From Pseudomonas sp. PB101 (lineage in GTDB: Bacteria; Pseudomonadota; Gammaproteobacteria; Pseudomonadales; Pseudomonadaceae): a DNA stretch of 64,000 bases. Shown here piece by piece: positions 1-7,656 of the stretch; position 1 is the stretch's first letter, and each line of letters begins with the position of its first letter. A program made the position numbers and the translations under genes. The notes beneath the pieces are model-generated. The model did not search any database and was not told where the DNA came from. It saw only the letters and a program-made list of their open reading frames with translations. Location: NCBI RefSeq assembly GCF_009764265.1, contig NZ_RWIR01000076.1:1-64000 (forward strand), written 5' to 3'.

Positions 1-75
1 CTTGCGAAAACCTACATTGCCGTTGATATAAGCCTCAATGGCCGTAATTTTGAACTGAAGCGAAAACTTGCCCAT
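1..75 (-). CDS. IS3-family transposase OrfA, N-terminal fragment (runs off left edge)
   Basis: The minus strand gives an ATG at 75 and 25 open codons to the window edge, beginning MGKFSLQFKITAIEAY. The pattern S-L-Q-F-K near the N terminus is what IS3-group OrfA proteins show just before their helix-turn-helix. Upstream of the ATG lies an IS150-like terminal sequence, so the reading as a transposase start is supported by two independent signals. OrfA normally binds the ends and is joined to OrfB by frameshifting; neither can be checked here because the element continues outside the window. The alternative is an unrelated small HTH protein. Confidence 0.6.
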   Translation of the reverse strand, partial: MGKFSLQFKITAIEAYINGNVGFRK

Positions 76-127
76 GGAAACACCGCCAAAAGTCAGGATT
101 GGTGTCCAGCTTTTGGGGTGCAGTCCA
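1..127 (-). mobile_element. Partial IS3/IS150-type insertion sequence, right-hand terminus in window
   Basis: Read on the minus strand from 127, the sequence TGGACTGCACCCCAAAAGCT followed by GGACACC resembles the terminal inverted repeats of IS150-subgroup elements (TG.ACTG.CCCC..AAA...GGACA pattern, from family knowledge). It sits about 50 bases before the putative OrfA start. The outer end at about 127 is 3 bases from a REP palindrome. The other end and the target-site duplication lie outside the window. Confidence 0.6.
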
Positions 128-130
128 CTT

Positions 131-245
131 TGTAGGAGCGAGCTTGCTCCGGGCGGCGTTCCGACGATGGTCGTGAACGATAACGCGTCAAACCAGATAC
201 CCAGCGGCGTCGTTGCGTTTTTCGCGAGCAAGCTTGCTCCTACAG
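131..245. repeat. REPIN (two convergent REP palindromes)
   Basis: TGTAGGAGCGAGCTTGCTCC at 131 is mirrored by an inverted copy ending CTCCTACAG at 245, with about 70 bases between the arms. This convergent arrangement of two REP sequences is the usual REPIN layout in fluorescent pseudomonads. It abuts the insertion-sequence end. Confidence 0.9.
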
Positions 246-360
246 GATTCCAGGATTCCAGTATCCCAAGATCACCTACATTTGATAGATCGCTTCCACC
301 CGACGAAACCCTCGGCTAAGGTGCGCGGCTTCCAATTCCCTCTCCGCATGAAGGCCCGGC

Positions 361-591
361 ATGACCGAACACAACACTGACCCGCTGCACGGCGTGACGC
401 TGGAACAGATCCTCAATGCGCTGGTTGAACATTACGAGTGGTCGGGGCTGGCCGAACGCATCGATATCCGCTGCTTCAAGAGCGAGCCGAGCATCAAGTC
501 GAGCCTGACGTTCCTGCGCAAAACCCCGTGGGCGCGGGAGAAGGTCGAACGCCTGTATGTGAAGTTGATGCGCACCAAGCGACCGCTCTGA
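361..591 (+). CDS. VF530 family (DUF2132) small DNA-binding protein
   Basis: The 76-residue product matches the VF530 family over its whole length, with the family phrases DPLHGVTLEQIL, RIDIRCF and SIKSSLTFLRKTPWAREKVE. VF530 proteins are small helical folds reported to bind DNA; the physiological role is unknown. The ATG at 361 directly opens the conserved region. Its stop overlaps the next gene's start by one base (TGATG), which suggests translational coupling to the membrane protein that follows. Confidence 0.9.
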   Translation: MTEHNTDPLHGVTLEQILNALVEHYEWSGLAERIDIRCFKSEPSIKSSLTFLRKTPWAREKVERLYVKLMRTKRPL

Positions 592-1250
592 TGACGGTTG
601 ACGTTGACGTGCGGCGACGATTGTTCTGGCTGGCAGCATCCCTCGGCTGGGCCGCACTGAGCATCCAGATGTACCTGGTTTGTTATTACCGCTGGAGTAG
701 CGGCGGCAGCCTGATGGGCGCGCTGATGAGTTTTTTCAGTTACTTCACCGTACTGACCAACATGTTGATGGCGGTGGTGCTGACCTGCGCGGCGACCCGT
801 CGCGAGTCGGCTGCCCGACGCTGGTTCCTGCAACCGTGGGTGAGCAGCGGCGTGGCCGTGAGCATTGCCATGGTCAGCCTGGCGTACAGTTTTTTGCTGC
901 GTCGACTGTTTCATCCCGAAGGCTGGCAGTTTGTTGTCGATGAACTGCTGCACGATGTGATGCCGCTACTGTTTCTGCTGTTCTGGTGGTTCTGCGTACC
1001 CAAAGGCACGTTACGTCTCATGCATGTGCTGCTGTGGCTGATCTATCCGTGTGTCTATTTTGCTTACGCGTTGCTGCGCGGGCACTTTCTGAGCAGTTAC
1101 CCCTATTGGTTTCTGAATGTGAACTTGTTGGGTTATCCACAGGTGTTCATCAATGCCGCGTGGGTGTTGGCAGGGTTTGTGACGATTGCGTTGCTGGTGA
1201 TCGGGCTGGATCGGTGGCTTGGGTCTCGTGCCAAGAGTCAGTGTTTGTAG
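591..1250 (+). CDS. Pr6Pr/FAR-17a-like integral membrane protein
   Basis: This 219-residue protein is very hydrophobic and has about six predicted transmembrane helices. An open frame extends further upstream, but the ATG at 591 is preferred because it overlaps the VF530 stop by one base and gives MTVDVDVRRR, a positively charged N terminus just before helix 1. The motifs SYFTVLTNML in helix 2 and LLHDVMPLLFLLFWWF in the middle are those of the Pr6Pr family (related to FAR-17a/AIG1 proteins). No function is established for the bacterial members. It appears to form a two-gene operon with the VF530 gene. Confidence 0.75.
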   Translation: MTVDVDVRRRLFWLAASLGWAALSIQMYLVCYYRWSSGGSLMGALMSFFSYFTVLTNMLMAVVLTCAATRRESAARRWFLQPWVSSGVAVSIAMVSLAYSFLLRRLFHPEGWQFVVDELLHDVMPLLFLLFWWFCVPKGTLRLMHVLLWLIYPCVYFAYALLRGHFLSSYPYWFLNVNLLGYPQVFINAAWVLAGFVTIALLVIGLDRWLGSRAKSQCL

Positions 1251-1267
1251 TGTCTGATGCGCCGCCA

Positions 1268-1336
1268 TCGCGAGCAAGCTCGCTCCCACATTGGAACTGC
1301 ATACACTCGCCCTTGTGGGAGCGAGCCTGCTCGCGA
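1268..1336. repeat. REP doublet in divergent orientation
   Basis: TCGCGAGCAAGCTCGCTCCCACA at 1268-1290 is followed by TGTGGGAGCGAGCCTGCTCGCGA at 1314-1336. These are the same REP family as elsewhere in the window, but the two copies face the opposite way from the convergent REPINs. The doublet lies between convergent genes and could help end transcription from both sides. Confidence 0.85.
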
Positions 1337-1353
1337 AGAGGCCCGAGAGCAGA

Positions 1354-2136
1354 TCACTCTTCGTCGCTGTCCCCCAGTTTCCAGTACCCCACCGCCTTGA
1401 CGAACTGCTCGTCCAGCCCATGATCATCGAGCAACACCCGCCGAATCTGCCGCGAAACCTTGCTCTCGGTCGCCACCCACGCGTACAGGCTGCCGGTTGG
1501 CACCTGGATCTGGCGCACGGTGCTCAACAAATGATCCTTGCCGCCTTCGCGCAGCACCCAGATCACATTGACCTCGGCCGGGCTGTGCAGCACTTGCTGC
1601 TCCTTGCCGTTCTCCACTTCGACGATCACCAGCGCACGGCGGTTGGCCGCCAGGCCTTCCAGGCGCCGGGCGATGGCGGGCAGGGCGGTTTCGTCGCCGA
1701 TCAGCAAGTAGCTGTCGAAGATATCCGGCACGATCATCGAACCGCGCGGTCCGCCGATGTGCAGGAACTGCCCCGGTTGGGCTTGCGCCGCCCAGGTCGA
1801 GGCAGGGCCGTCACCGTGCAGCACGAAGTCGATGTCCAGTTCCAGGCTATCGAGGTCGTAGCGGCGCGGGGTGTAGTCGCGCATCTCAGGCAGCGGGCCG
1901 TTGTCCTTGCCGGCACCCAGCACCAGGGTTTCCAGAGCGGCAGCCTGCTCGGCGTTCTGCGGGAACAACAGTTTGACGTGATCGTCCGTGCCCAGGCTGA
2001 CGAAGCCTGCCAATTGCGGGCCACCCAGGGTAATCCGGCGCATGCGCGGGGTCAGGTCGACCACGCGCAATACCTCCAGGCGACGGCGTTTGATTTCGTG
2101 CATGACACGGTGAATGGTGCTGATCACTTCAGTCAT
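1354..2136 (-). CDS. yqjH: Siderophore-interacting protein, NAD(P)H-dependent ferric-chelate reductase (YqjH/ViuB type)
   Basis: The 260-residue product has the SIP layout. An N-terminal FAD-binding barrel carries RDYTPRRYD around residue 85, the R-x-Y-T signature that holds the flavin. The C-terminal NAD(P)H domain ends in the aromatic segment VGYWKLGDSDEE. Enzymes of this family reduce ferric siderophores in the cytoplasm so that iron is released. The start overlaps the stop of the upstream PadR gene by four bases (ATGA), so the two are translationally coupled. In E. coli the same pair, yqjH and yqjI, is regulated by iron and nickel; carrying that role over to this organism is inference. 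Confidence 0.85.
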   Translation of the reverse strand: MTEVISTIHRVMHEIKRRRLEVLRVVDLTPRMRRITLGGPQLAGFVSLGTDDHVKLLFPQNAEQAAALETLVLGAGKDNGPLPEMRDYTPRRYDLDSLELDIDFVLHGDGPASTWAAQAQPGQFLHIGGPRGSMIVPDIFDSYLLIGDETALPAIARRLEGLAANRRALVIVEVENGKEQQVLHSPAEVNVIWVLREGGKDHLLSTVRQIQVPTGSLYAWVATESKVSRQIRRVLLDDHGLDEQFVKAVGYWKLGDSDEE

Positions 2137-2708
2137 TCGGCTTTCTCCTGAACGGGTTGAACGGCGGGGCCGTCGACGATGGCTTTGGCGGTGTCGTTGA
2201 GCAGATCACGAACCCGCAGGATTTCCTCGGGGCTCCAGCGCCCGTGGTGCATTTGCAGGGCGTGGCGCAGGTTATGCACCGCTTCGTGGATTTCCGCCGG
2301 ACGATCATGCCCGCGCAGCGAACGCTTGCTGACGTCGATGCGCATCCGCACGCCATCCAGTGCAACGGCTTGCTCTTGCAGGAACAGACGTCCGGCATCG
2401 GTAATTGTGTAGCGTTTTTTCCCGCCTTCGGCGTCGCCCAGAATCAGTTCGCTTTCTTCCAGGAACGTCAGGGTCGGGTAGATCACGCCGGGGCTGGGGC
2501 AGTAAGCGCCCTCGAACATGCCTTCGATCTGGCGGATCAGGTCGTAGCCGTGGCACGGCTGTTCGGCGATCAACGCCGGCAGCAGCAATTTCAGATCGCC
2601 GGGGGCAAACACCCGGGGGCCGCGGCCACCGCGTTCGCGGGCGGGACGTTTCTCGAAGCCGTCACGGCCGTCGCCGTGTTCACGGTGGGGGGAATGATGG
2701 TCTCTCAT
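2133..2708 (-). CDS. yqjI: PadR-family transcriptional regulator, YqjI-like, His-rich N terminus
   Basis: This 191-residue protein has a PadR winged helix (about residues 38-115) with HGYDLIRQIE and PSPGVIYPTLTFLEE, the family's recognition region, then a helical dimerisation tail. The first 30 residues are rich in His, Asp, Glu and Arg (MRDHHSPHREHGDG), as in E. coli YqjI, where a histidine- and cysteine-rich leader binds nickel. This copy has no cysteines in the leader. It is the first gene of a two-gene operon with the ferric reductase. A perfect palindrome about 30 bases upstream of its start is the likely autoregulatory operator. A metal ligand is inferred from family and leader composition. 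Confidence 0.85.
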   Translation of the reverse strand: MRDHHSPHREHGDGRDGFEKRPARERGGRGPRVFAPGDLKLLLPALIAEQPCHGYDLIRQIEGMFEGAYCPSPGVIYPTLTFLEESELILGDAEGGKKRYTITDAGRLFLQEQAVALDGVRMRIDVSKRSLRGHDRPAEIHEAVHNLRHALQMHHGRWSPEEILRVRDLLNDTAKAIVDGPAVQPVQEKAE

Positions 2709-2738
2709 TTTTGCGTTCTCTCGTCGTCTTTAGATGTA

Positions 2739-2758
2739 ACTTAAGATATATCTTAAGT
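2739..2758. promoter_or_regulatory. Perfect 20-bp palindrome, likely PadR operator
   Basis: ACTTAAGATATATCTTAAGT is a perfect inverted repeat and lies 30 bases upstream of the PadR start codon. AT-rich palindromes of this size are typical operators of PadR regulators. Its position would let the bound repressor block transcription of its own operon. Confidence 0.75.
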
Positions 2759-3205
2759 GGATGGCAAGCCCTCCCGACCAGCGGCCACTCCTGACTGCAA
2801 AATGGAAATCAGCGTCAAACCCCAAAAAATAGTGATCAGCGGAGCGGGTCAAAAGGTCAAAATTAGTGTTAACTCTCTAATCTATTGTCCTTGTCCACTG
2901 TTTACGGGTAGTGTGGTATTGGTCTTACAGACGCTACTTGGTTAATATCTCGCAGGTCATGCTGTTAAAACGCTATTTGTAGTATTTCTCTTACAGCCAA
3001 ACATTCAGTTTATATGATTTTCTGCTTTTTTCTGTCTGCGCTAATAGCACTTTGGCTACGCATTCGCAGGAACCTTCCTGCTTACTTTCAAGAACAATTG
3101 GTCGATCATCTTTCGGCGTTGAAAGTTCAGCTGGGCAAATGGCTGCTCGTGACAGTTTTTACTCAACATGAACTTTCAGCACACCATCCTTTTTAAAGAC
3201 AGGTA
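2759..3205. other. AT-rich intergenic leader before the pilus cluster
   Basis: About 450 bases hold no convincing gene and are markedly richer in A and T than their surroundings. The stretch separates the PadR operon from the pilus cluster and must contain the pilus promoter. I see an inverted repeat CAGGAA-CC-TTCCTG at 3067-3080 and a longer one at 3120-3178 (listed separately). No start with a good ribosome-binding site is present before 3213. Confidence 0.6.
3120..3178 (+). promoter_or_regulatory. Inverted repeat in the pilin leader, possible RNA switch
   Basis: TGAAAGTTCA at 3120-3129 and its exact reverse complement TGAACTTTCA at 3169-3178 are 39 bases apart and lie just upstream of the pilin gene. 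The second arm could instead pair with TGAAAG at 3207-3212, which directly precedes the start codon. Two mutually exclusive hairpins are therefore possible. Function is inferred only from complementarity. Confidence 0.4.
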
Positions 3206-3212
3206 CTGAAAG

Positions 3213-3692
3213 ATGTTCAAGAAAATCGCGTTTGCTGCTCCCCTGGCTGTTCTGGCCCTGAGTTCATCGATGGCGTTTGCCGCCACCGAAGCCCGGCACT
3301 CCATCAGTTTGAAGGCAACTGTCAACTCCGATGACTTCTACGCGGTGCCGGTTGATTTCGACCTGGTCAACAAGGATCAGGACATGAGCTACAACCCAGG
3401 CATCGACGCCATGAAAACCGTCGACGGGCACTTTGACGTCCTTCACACCGCCGGTAAGGTCAACGCACGACTCGAAGGCGTTCCAAAGTTGATCGCCGGT
3501 AGTAAAACCATTGATTTGAAAGTCGAGCTCAATGGCAAGACATTGAATACCACTTCGCAGGAAGTTGTCGGAGATACTGATTCCAATACACGCTACCGCG
3601 CACCTTTCAAAATCAGTGCAATCACCAGCGGCAAACCTGATGCAGGCGAATACACCGGTGTTGTCATGTTGGTCGTTGAGCCTTCTGTCTAA
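3213..3692 (+). CDS. CS1-type (alternate chaperone-usher) major pilin
   Basis: The 159-residue product has a signal peptide (MFKKIAFAAPLAVLALSSS, cleavage after AFA near residue 23). The mature part is beta-rich and ends in GEYTGVVMLVVEPSV, the alternating hydrophobic last strand that CS1/CooA-family pilins use for donor-strand assembly. ATG at 3213 follows an AGG Shine-Dalgarno core nine bases upstream. As first gene of the cluster, followed by a hairpin, it is the likely main shaft subunit. Pilins of this family are exported by Sec, folded by a dedicated chaperone and polymerised at the outer-membrane usher. Confidence 0.85.
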   Translation: MFKKIAFAAPLAVLALSSSMAFAATEARHSISLKATVNSDDFYAVPVDFDLVNKDQDMSYNPGIDAMKTVDGHFDVLHTAGKVNARLEGVPKLIAGSKTIDLKVELNGKTLNTTSQEVVGDTDSNTRYRAPFKISAITSGKPDAGEYTGVVMLVVEPSV

Positions 3693-3739
3693 ACAAGACT
3701 TTCGACACTAATACGCTTACTTGTTCCAGGTAACGTACT

Positions 3740-3775
3740 CGGTCGGCAAACTTTCCGGTTTGTCGACCGTGTTTT
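3740..3775 (+). terminator. Intercistronic hairpin with T-rich tail between pilin and usher
   Basis: Arms at 3740-3751 (CGGTCGGCAAAC) and 3758-3769 (GTTTGTCGACCG) pair over 12 bases with one G-U pair and a six-base loop, followed by TGTTTT. It stands between the pilin and the usher gene, where a leaky terminator or stabilising hairpin would give many more pilin than usher transcripts. Confidence 0.65.
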
Positions 3776-3803
3776 GACTTCTTCGTAATCAGAGTATTCG
3801 TTC

Positions 3804-6326
3804 ATGTTCCCGATGACGCCCATCGCGGCGGCGCTTGCGCTGCTGTTATGTAGCAGTGCATTTGCGGCGCCCACTTCCATTGATAACACGCCACGAAGTT
3901 TGCTGGCACAGGCCAAGGGCCTGCCGGCCGAATTCGAAGAACATTTCTTCGATGTACCGCTGGCGGTTCGGGTCGAGCTCGACCAGCAACCCCTCGGCGA
4001 GGCGATGATTGTGTTGTCCCGCGATGACCGGGTGACGTTGCTCGATTTCACCGATACCAGCGAAAGCCGCTTCAGTGCAGGTGAGCGCGAAGCCTGGGCC
4101 GATATTCTCAAACCCGGCGTGGCGCTTGGCTCCTGCAGCGGGCAATGCCCGGAGCAAATGCTGGCGGCGCACTACAACCTTGAAAATTCATTGCTGTCGA
4201 TCGTCACCGAAAATGCCGAGCGCGACAGCGAAGCCAAACGTTATTACGAGCAACCGCAAGGCGGCAGCAGCGGCCTGATTGTGCGTAACCAACTCAATCT
4301 CAACGGCGGCCAGGACCAGGACCTGGGCGGTCGTTTTGGCCTGGAGGCCAGCGCCAGCCTGGGCAACTGGACACAGGCTTTCAACATGCAACTGTCTCGC
4401 CTTGGCGGCCCGGACGACAAGCTTTATCACGCCGTGAATGAGCTCTACAGCCAGCGTGAACTGGAAGGGAGTTTTTTTCGTCTGGGTTACTTCACCCCCA
4501 ACTCCGAAGGCCTGACGCGCCAGCCCCGTTCATTCGGCACCAGCCCTGATACCGCCGTAGGGGTGATGTATGGCAGTTCCGACAGCCTGGCGATCGACAG
4601 CCCCAAGCCCAGCGTGTATCCGGTGTACGTCACGGCCAACCGTCAGGGCTCCGTGGAGATCTATCGCGATGGTTTGCTGATCAACACCCAGTCGGTGCCG
4701 GCGGGTTTGCAAACGCTCGATACGCGACCCTTGCCCGGCGGTATTTATGAGGTGGAAGTGCGGCTGATCGAAGACGGTCAGGTGACGTCCACCACCCAGG
4801 AGTTGATCTATAAGCCGAATAACTGGCGCAACTTTGATGAGCGCTGGCGCTACAACCTGTTCGTCGGGCAGGAAAGCAAACTGCTCAGCAACTGGGACCA
4901 GCAGGACAGTGGCGACGCGACGGCAGGCGCTGCGATCAACTATCTGCTGCACCCACGGGTGATTCTCGGGCTGTCCGCGCGGCAGGTTCGCAACACGCTG
5001 CAGTATGGCAGTTCCATCGATTGGAGCCTGGCCAACAGCGTCAGCCTGTATGCCAACGTTTATCAGACCGAAGACCACGGCACCGGCGTCGATTTGCAGG
5101 CGCTGTACAACTATGGCTCCGGCAGTCTGGTGGTGAGCCACAACCGCAGCTGGCTGGACACCACCAACACCTATGACACGCTGCCCGACGGCACTCGTGT
5201 GCGCCAACGCAATGTGTTCACTGGCGAGACCAGCAATTCATCGCTGGCGTTGAACCACCGGATCAGCCGCAAGAGTTCACTCAATGCGCGGGTCTCGCAC
5301 AGCGAAGGCAACGTCGAAGGTGTCGGCGTGGACCTGGGCTGGACCCAGCGCACCGTGTTGTTTGGCAGCGATGCCAACTGGCGGTTGTCGCTGTTCGATC
5401 GCCCGGGCAGTTACAGCAGCGGCGATGCGCGCAATCGTGGAGTCGACCTGAGTATCAATATGGCGTTGGGTCGCCCGGGCCAGCAGATCTCCGGCAGCAT
5501 CGGCAGTCGCACCGCCCGTGATGGCAGCCGTGACAACAACGGCTCCGTCGGTTTCCGCCAGGACCTGCAGGACCACGTACTGCAAAGCGTCTCGGTCACC
5601 GCGCTCACCGACACCTATGGCGTCGGTCTGTCGAGTCTGGCGAACTTTCGCACCGAATCCATCAACGGTGACGGGTTCATTCAGCGCTCATCGTTCAACG
5701 ACAACTTCACCGGTGGCCTGAACCTCGACAGCACGCTTGTCGTTGGAGCGCGGCGCATGGCCTTGACCAGCCAGCATCAGGGGCGCGGAGCGGGGATGAT
5801 CGTCGACGTCGAGTCCGACATCGACGGCATTGCCTTGCGTGCCGACGACCTAAGCGGTGGCAGCGCGGCATTGCGCCCGGGGCGCAATTTCATTCCGCTC
5901 ACCGCCTACAAAAACAGTTCGGTGAGCTTCGACTTCGAGGGCAATCACGTGCCGGCGGCCAGCATCGAGCCGGCGCGCTCGCGTTATCACTTGAACAAGG
6001 GCGGCGTGGAGTACCGCAAGGTCCGGGTAATGAAAACCCTGACCGTGCTGGGGCGTCTGATCGACCCGCAAGGCCGGCCGCTCAAGGGCCACCACGTGAT
6101 CAACCACGCCAGCCGTGGCGTGAGTGAAGTCGACGGCTTCTTCTCGATGGAAATGCATGCCGGCTCGCCAACCCTGCAAGTGCGTTACGCCGATCAGTTG
6201 CTGTGCCAGTTCCGACTCGATACCGACAAGCACCGCAGTGAAAACAACGTATTGATGATCGGCGATTTGCGTTGCTCGCCGGACACGCTGGCGGATGCCT
6301 CATTCACTCGACAGGAGGCCAGTTGA
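3804..6326 (+). CDS. CS1-type outer-membrane usher (CooC/TcfC-like)
   Basis: This 840-residue protein has a signal peptide ending near AFA-A (about residue 22). A periplasmic N-terminal region follows with Cys111 and Cys115 (GSCSGQCPEQ), then an E-set-like domain around residues 273-345 (PVYVTANRQGSVEIYRDG), a long beta-barrel region rich in alternating polar and aromatic residues, and a C-terminal domain near 750-815 (RLIDPQGRPLKG, LLCQFRLD). This order fits ushers of alternate chaperone-usher pili rather than classical FimD. It forms the secretion pore and assembly platform for pilins and tip adhesins. Its stop directly abuts the tip-adhesin start (TGA ATG), consistent with one operon. Confidence 0.85.
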   Translation: MFPMTPIAAALALLLCSSAFAAPTSIDNTPRSLLAQAKGLPAEFEEHFFDVPLAVRVELDQQPLGEAMIVLSRDDRVTLLDFTDTSESRFSAGEREAWADILKPGVALGSCSGQCPEQMLAAHYNLENSLLSIVTENAERDSEAKRYYEQPQGGSSGLIVRNQLNLNGGQDQDLGGRFGLEASASLGNWTQAFNMQLSRLGGPDDKLYHAVNELYSQRELEGSFFRLGYFTPNSEGLTRQPRSFGTSPDTAVGVMYGSSDSLAIDSPKPSVYPVYVTANRQGSVEIYRDGLLINTQSVPAGLQTLDTRPLPGGIYEVEVRLIEDGQVTSTTQELIYKPNNWRNFDERWRYNLFVGQESKLLSNWDQQDSGDATAGAAINYLLHPRVILGLSARQVRNTLQYGSSIDWSLANSVSLYANVYQTEDHGTGVDLQALYNYGSGSLVVSHNRSWLDTTNTYDTLPDGTRVRQRNVFTGETSNSSLALNHRISRKSSLNARVSHSEGNVEGVGVDLGWTQRTVLFGSDANWRLSLFDRPGSYSSGDARNRGVDLSINMALGRPGQQISGSIGSRTARDGSRDNNGSVGFRQDLQDHVLQSVSVTALTDTYGVGLSSLANFRTESINGDGFIQRSSFNDNFTGGLNLDSTLVVGARRMALTSQHQGRGAGMIVDVESDIDGIALRADDLSGGSAALRPGRNFIPLTAYKNSSVSFDFEGNHVPAASIEPARSRYHLNKGGVEYRKVRVMKTLTVLGRLIDPQGRPLKGHHVINHASRGVSEVDGFFSMEMHAGSPTLQVRYADQLLCQFRLDTDKHRSENNVLMIGDLRCSPDTLADASFTRQEAS

Positions 6327-7577
6327 ATGGTGAATCCCAAGACCTTACTGCCGCAATGGTTGTGCCTGCTGGCGCTGTTTGTAGCGCCCTCGTCCGAGGC
6401 GGTGAATCAGGAAATCAGGGCGTTGTTCCGCCCCGATTCGGCGAATCCGCAGCGCAACACGTTCATCAACAAGACCCCGGTCAGTGGTTACTGCGCGGAT
6501 TATCCCGACCAGTGCGAAGACAACCAAATGTTCAGCATCCGCCTGCCGATACGCTTCGATTCGGCCAGGGCCATGCAGCCCAATGACTCGCCGCGCAACA
6601 GCTCGATGTTTACTGTCCCGGCGCAATGGCGTGCGTTGACAGTGACGAATGCGCAGACCGGGGAAACGGAACGGGTTGAGGTACGCATTGCCGGGTTTGG
6701 TTCTCGGTACGTGCTCAGCGATACGGCGGCCAACCTCACTGGTGCCGTGAATGCGCTTGAAGGGCATCGGGCCTTGTGGGGTGGCCCGGGTGGCGGCTGG
6801 GTAAACCCGCCATCTCCTTGTCAGTACAGTGGCGTCGGTTGGTACAACGAAAGCTATTACCAGTTTTTCTGGAAAACCCCGGTCCAGGGCACCTGCGTGA
6901 AAACCGCCAGTTTTCTGATTCCAGCCATGTCGTATGAGCATCTGGATTTTGCTTATGAACTGCGAACGCCTAACCCGCTCGGCATGTCGTCAGGGCTGTA
7001 CACCGGCGATCTGAGCTATCGCATCGGTCCTGCTGGTGACTTCGACATGGGCAACGTGATGCTGCCCACTGACGGTGATCTGACCTTGAACTTTGTGCTG
7101 GATGTTCAGCACACCCTCAAAGTCGAGATTCCACCCGGCGGCGAAAAAATCCAGCTGGTGCCCGCCGGTGGCTGGCAAAGCTGGCTGCAGGCAGGGCGGC
7201 GTCCGGTGAGCCTGTTCCGCGATCAGACGTTCAACATCTCCGCCTCGTCGCGTTTCAAGATGCTAATAGATTGCGGGCCTGGAATTGGTAGCGAATGCGC
7301 ACTGGAGGATTCCGAGGTGAACCAACGAGTCGAGCTGTTCGTCAGTGTCAGCCTGCCCAATGGCATAACCGACCTTTCCGGCCAACCTGTGAGGCGTTTG
7401 CGACTGAAGCACGGTGCGGGGAATGAGCTGTATTTCAAACCCGGTTTCTATGTGGATCGGGAACCGGGAACCCTGCATTTCGAAGTCCCGCCCCATTCGA
7501 TGGCAAGCATGCTGCGACCCGGTAGAGGCGGCAGGTATTCCGGCGTTGTCGTGGTGTATTGGGATTCGGAAATCTGA
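6327..7577 (+). CDS. CfaE/CblD-family pilus tip adhesin, copy 1
   Basis: The 416-residue product has an N-terminal signal peptide (LCLLALFVAPSSEA), cysteines that probably form disulfides (YCADYPDQC; PSPCQYSG and GTCVKTA), and a C-terminal end GRGGRYSGVVVVYWDSEI that looks like a CS1 pilin strand. CfaE-type proteins carry an adhesin domain followed by a pilin domain and sit at the pilus tip. AGGAGG just inside the usher 3' end serves as ribosome-binding site. It shares a very similar segment with the next gene (QSWLQAGRRPVSL and QTFNISASSRFKM), showing that they are duplicates. The receptor bound is unknown. Confidence 0.8.
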   Translation: MVNPKTLLPQWLCLLALFVAPSSEAVNQEIRALFRPDSANPQRNTFINKTPVSGYCADYPDQCEDNQMFSIRLPIRFDSARAMQPNDSPRNSSMFTVPAQWRALTVTNAQTGETERVEVRIAGFGSRYVLSDTAANLTGAVNALEGHRALWGGPGGGWVNPPSPCQYSGVGWYNESYYQFFWKTPVQGTCVKTASFLIPAMSYEHLDFAYELRTPNPLGMSSGLYTGDLSYRIGPAGDFDMGNVMLPTDGDLTLNFVLDVQHTLKVEIPPGGEKIQLVPAGGWQSWLQAGRRPVSLFRDQTFNISASSRFKMLIDCGPGIGSECALEDSEVNQRVELFVSVSLPNGITDLSGQPVRRLRLKHGAGNELYFKPGFYVDREPGTLHFEVPPHSMASMLRPGRGGRYSGVVVVYWDSEI

Positions 7578-7656
7578 TGGTGCGAACTGCGAGTAAGCAG
7601 GCCACTGTCCGTCGCCGATTTGCGCCGTACGAGTCAATTCTACAGGGAGTTTCAGT

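Noticed and set aside
3014..3196. Small frame of 60 codons in the pilus leader
   Set aside because: No ribosome-binding site and AT-rich unstructured composition; overlaps the inverted repeat of the pilin leader.
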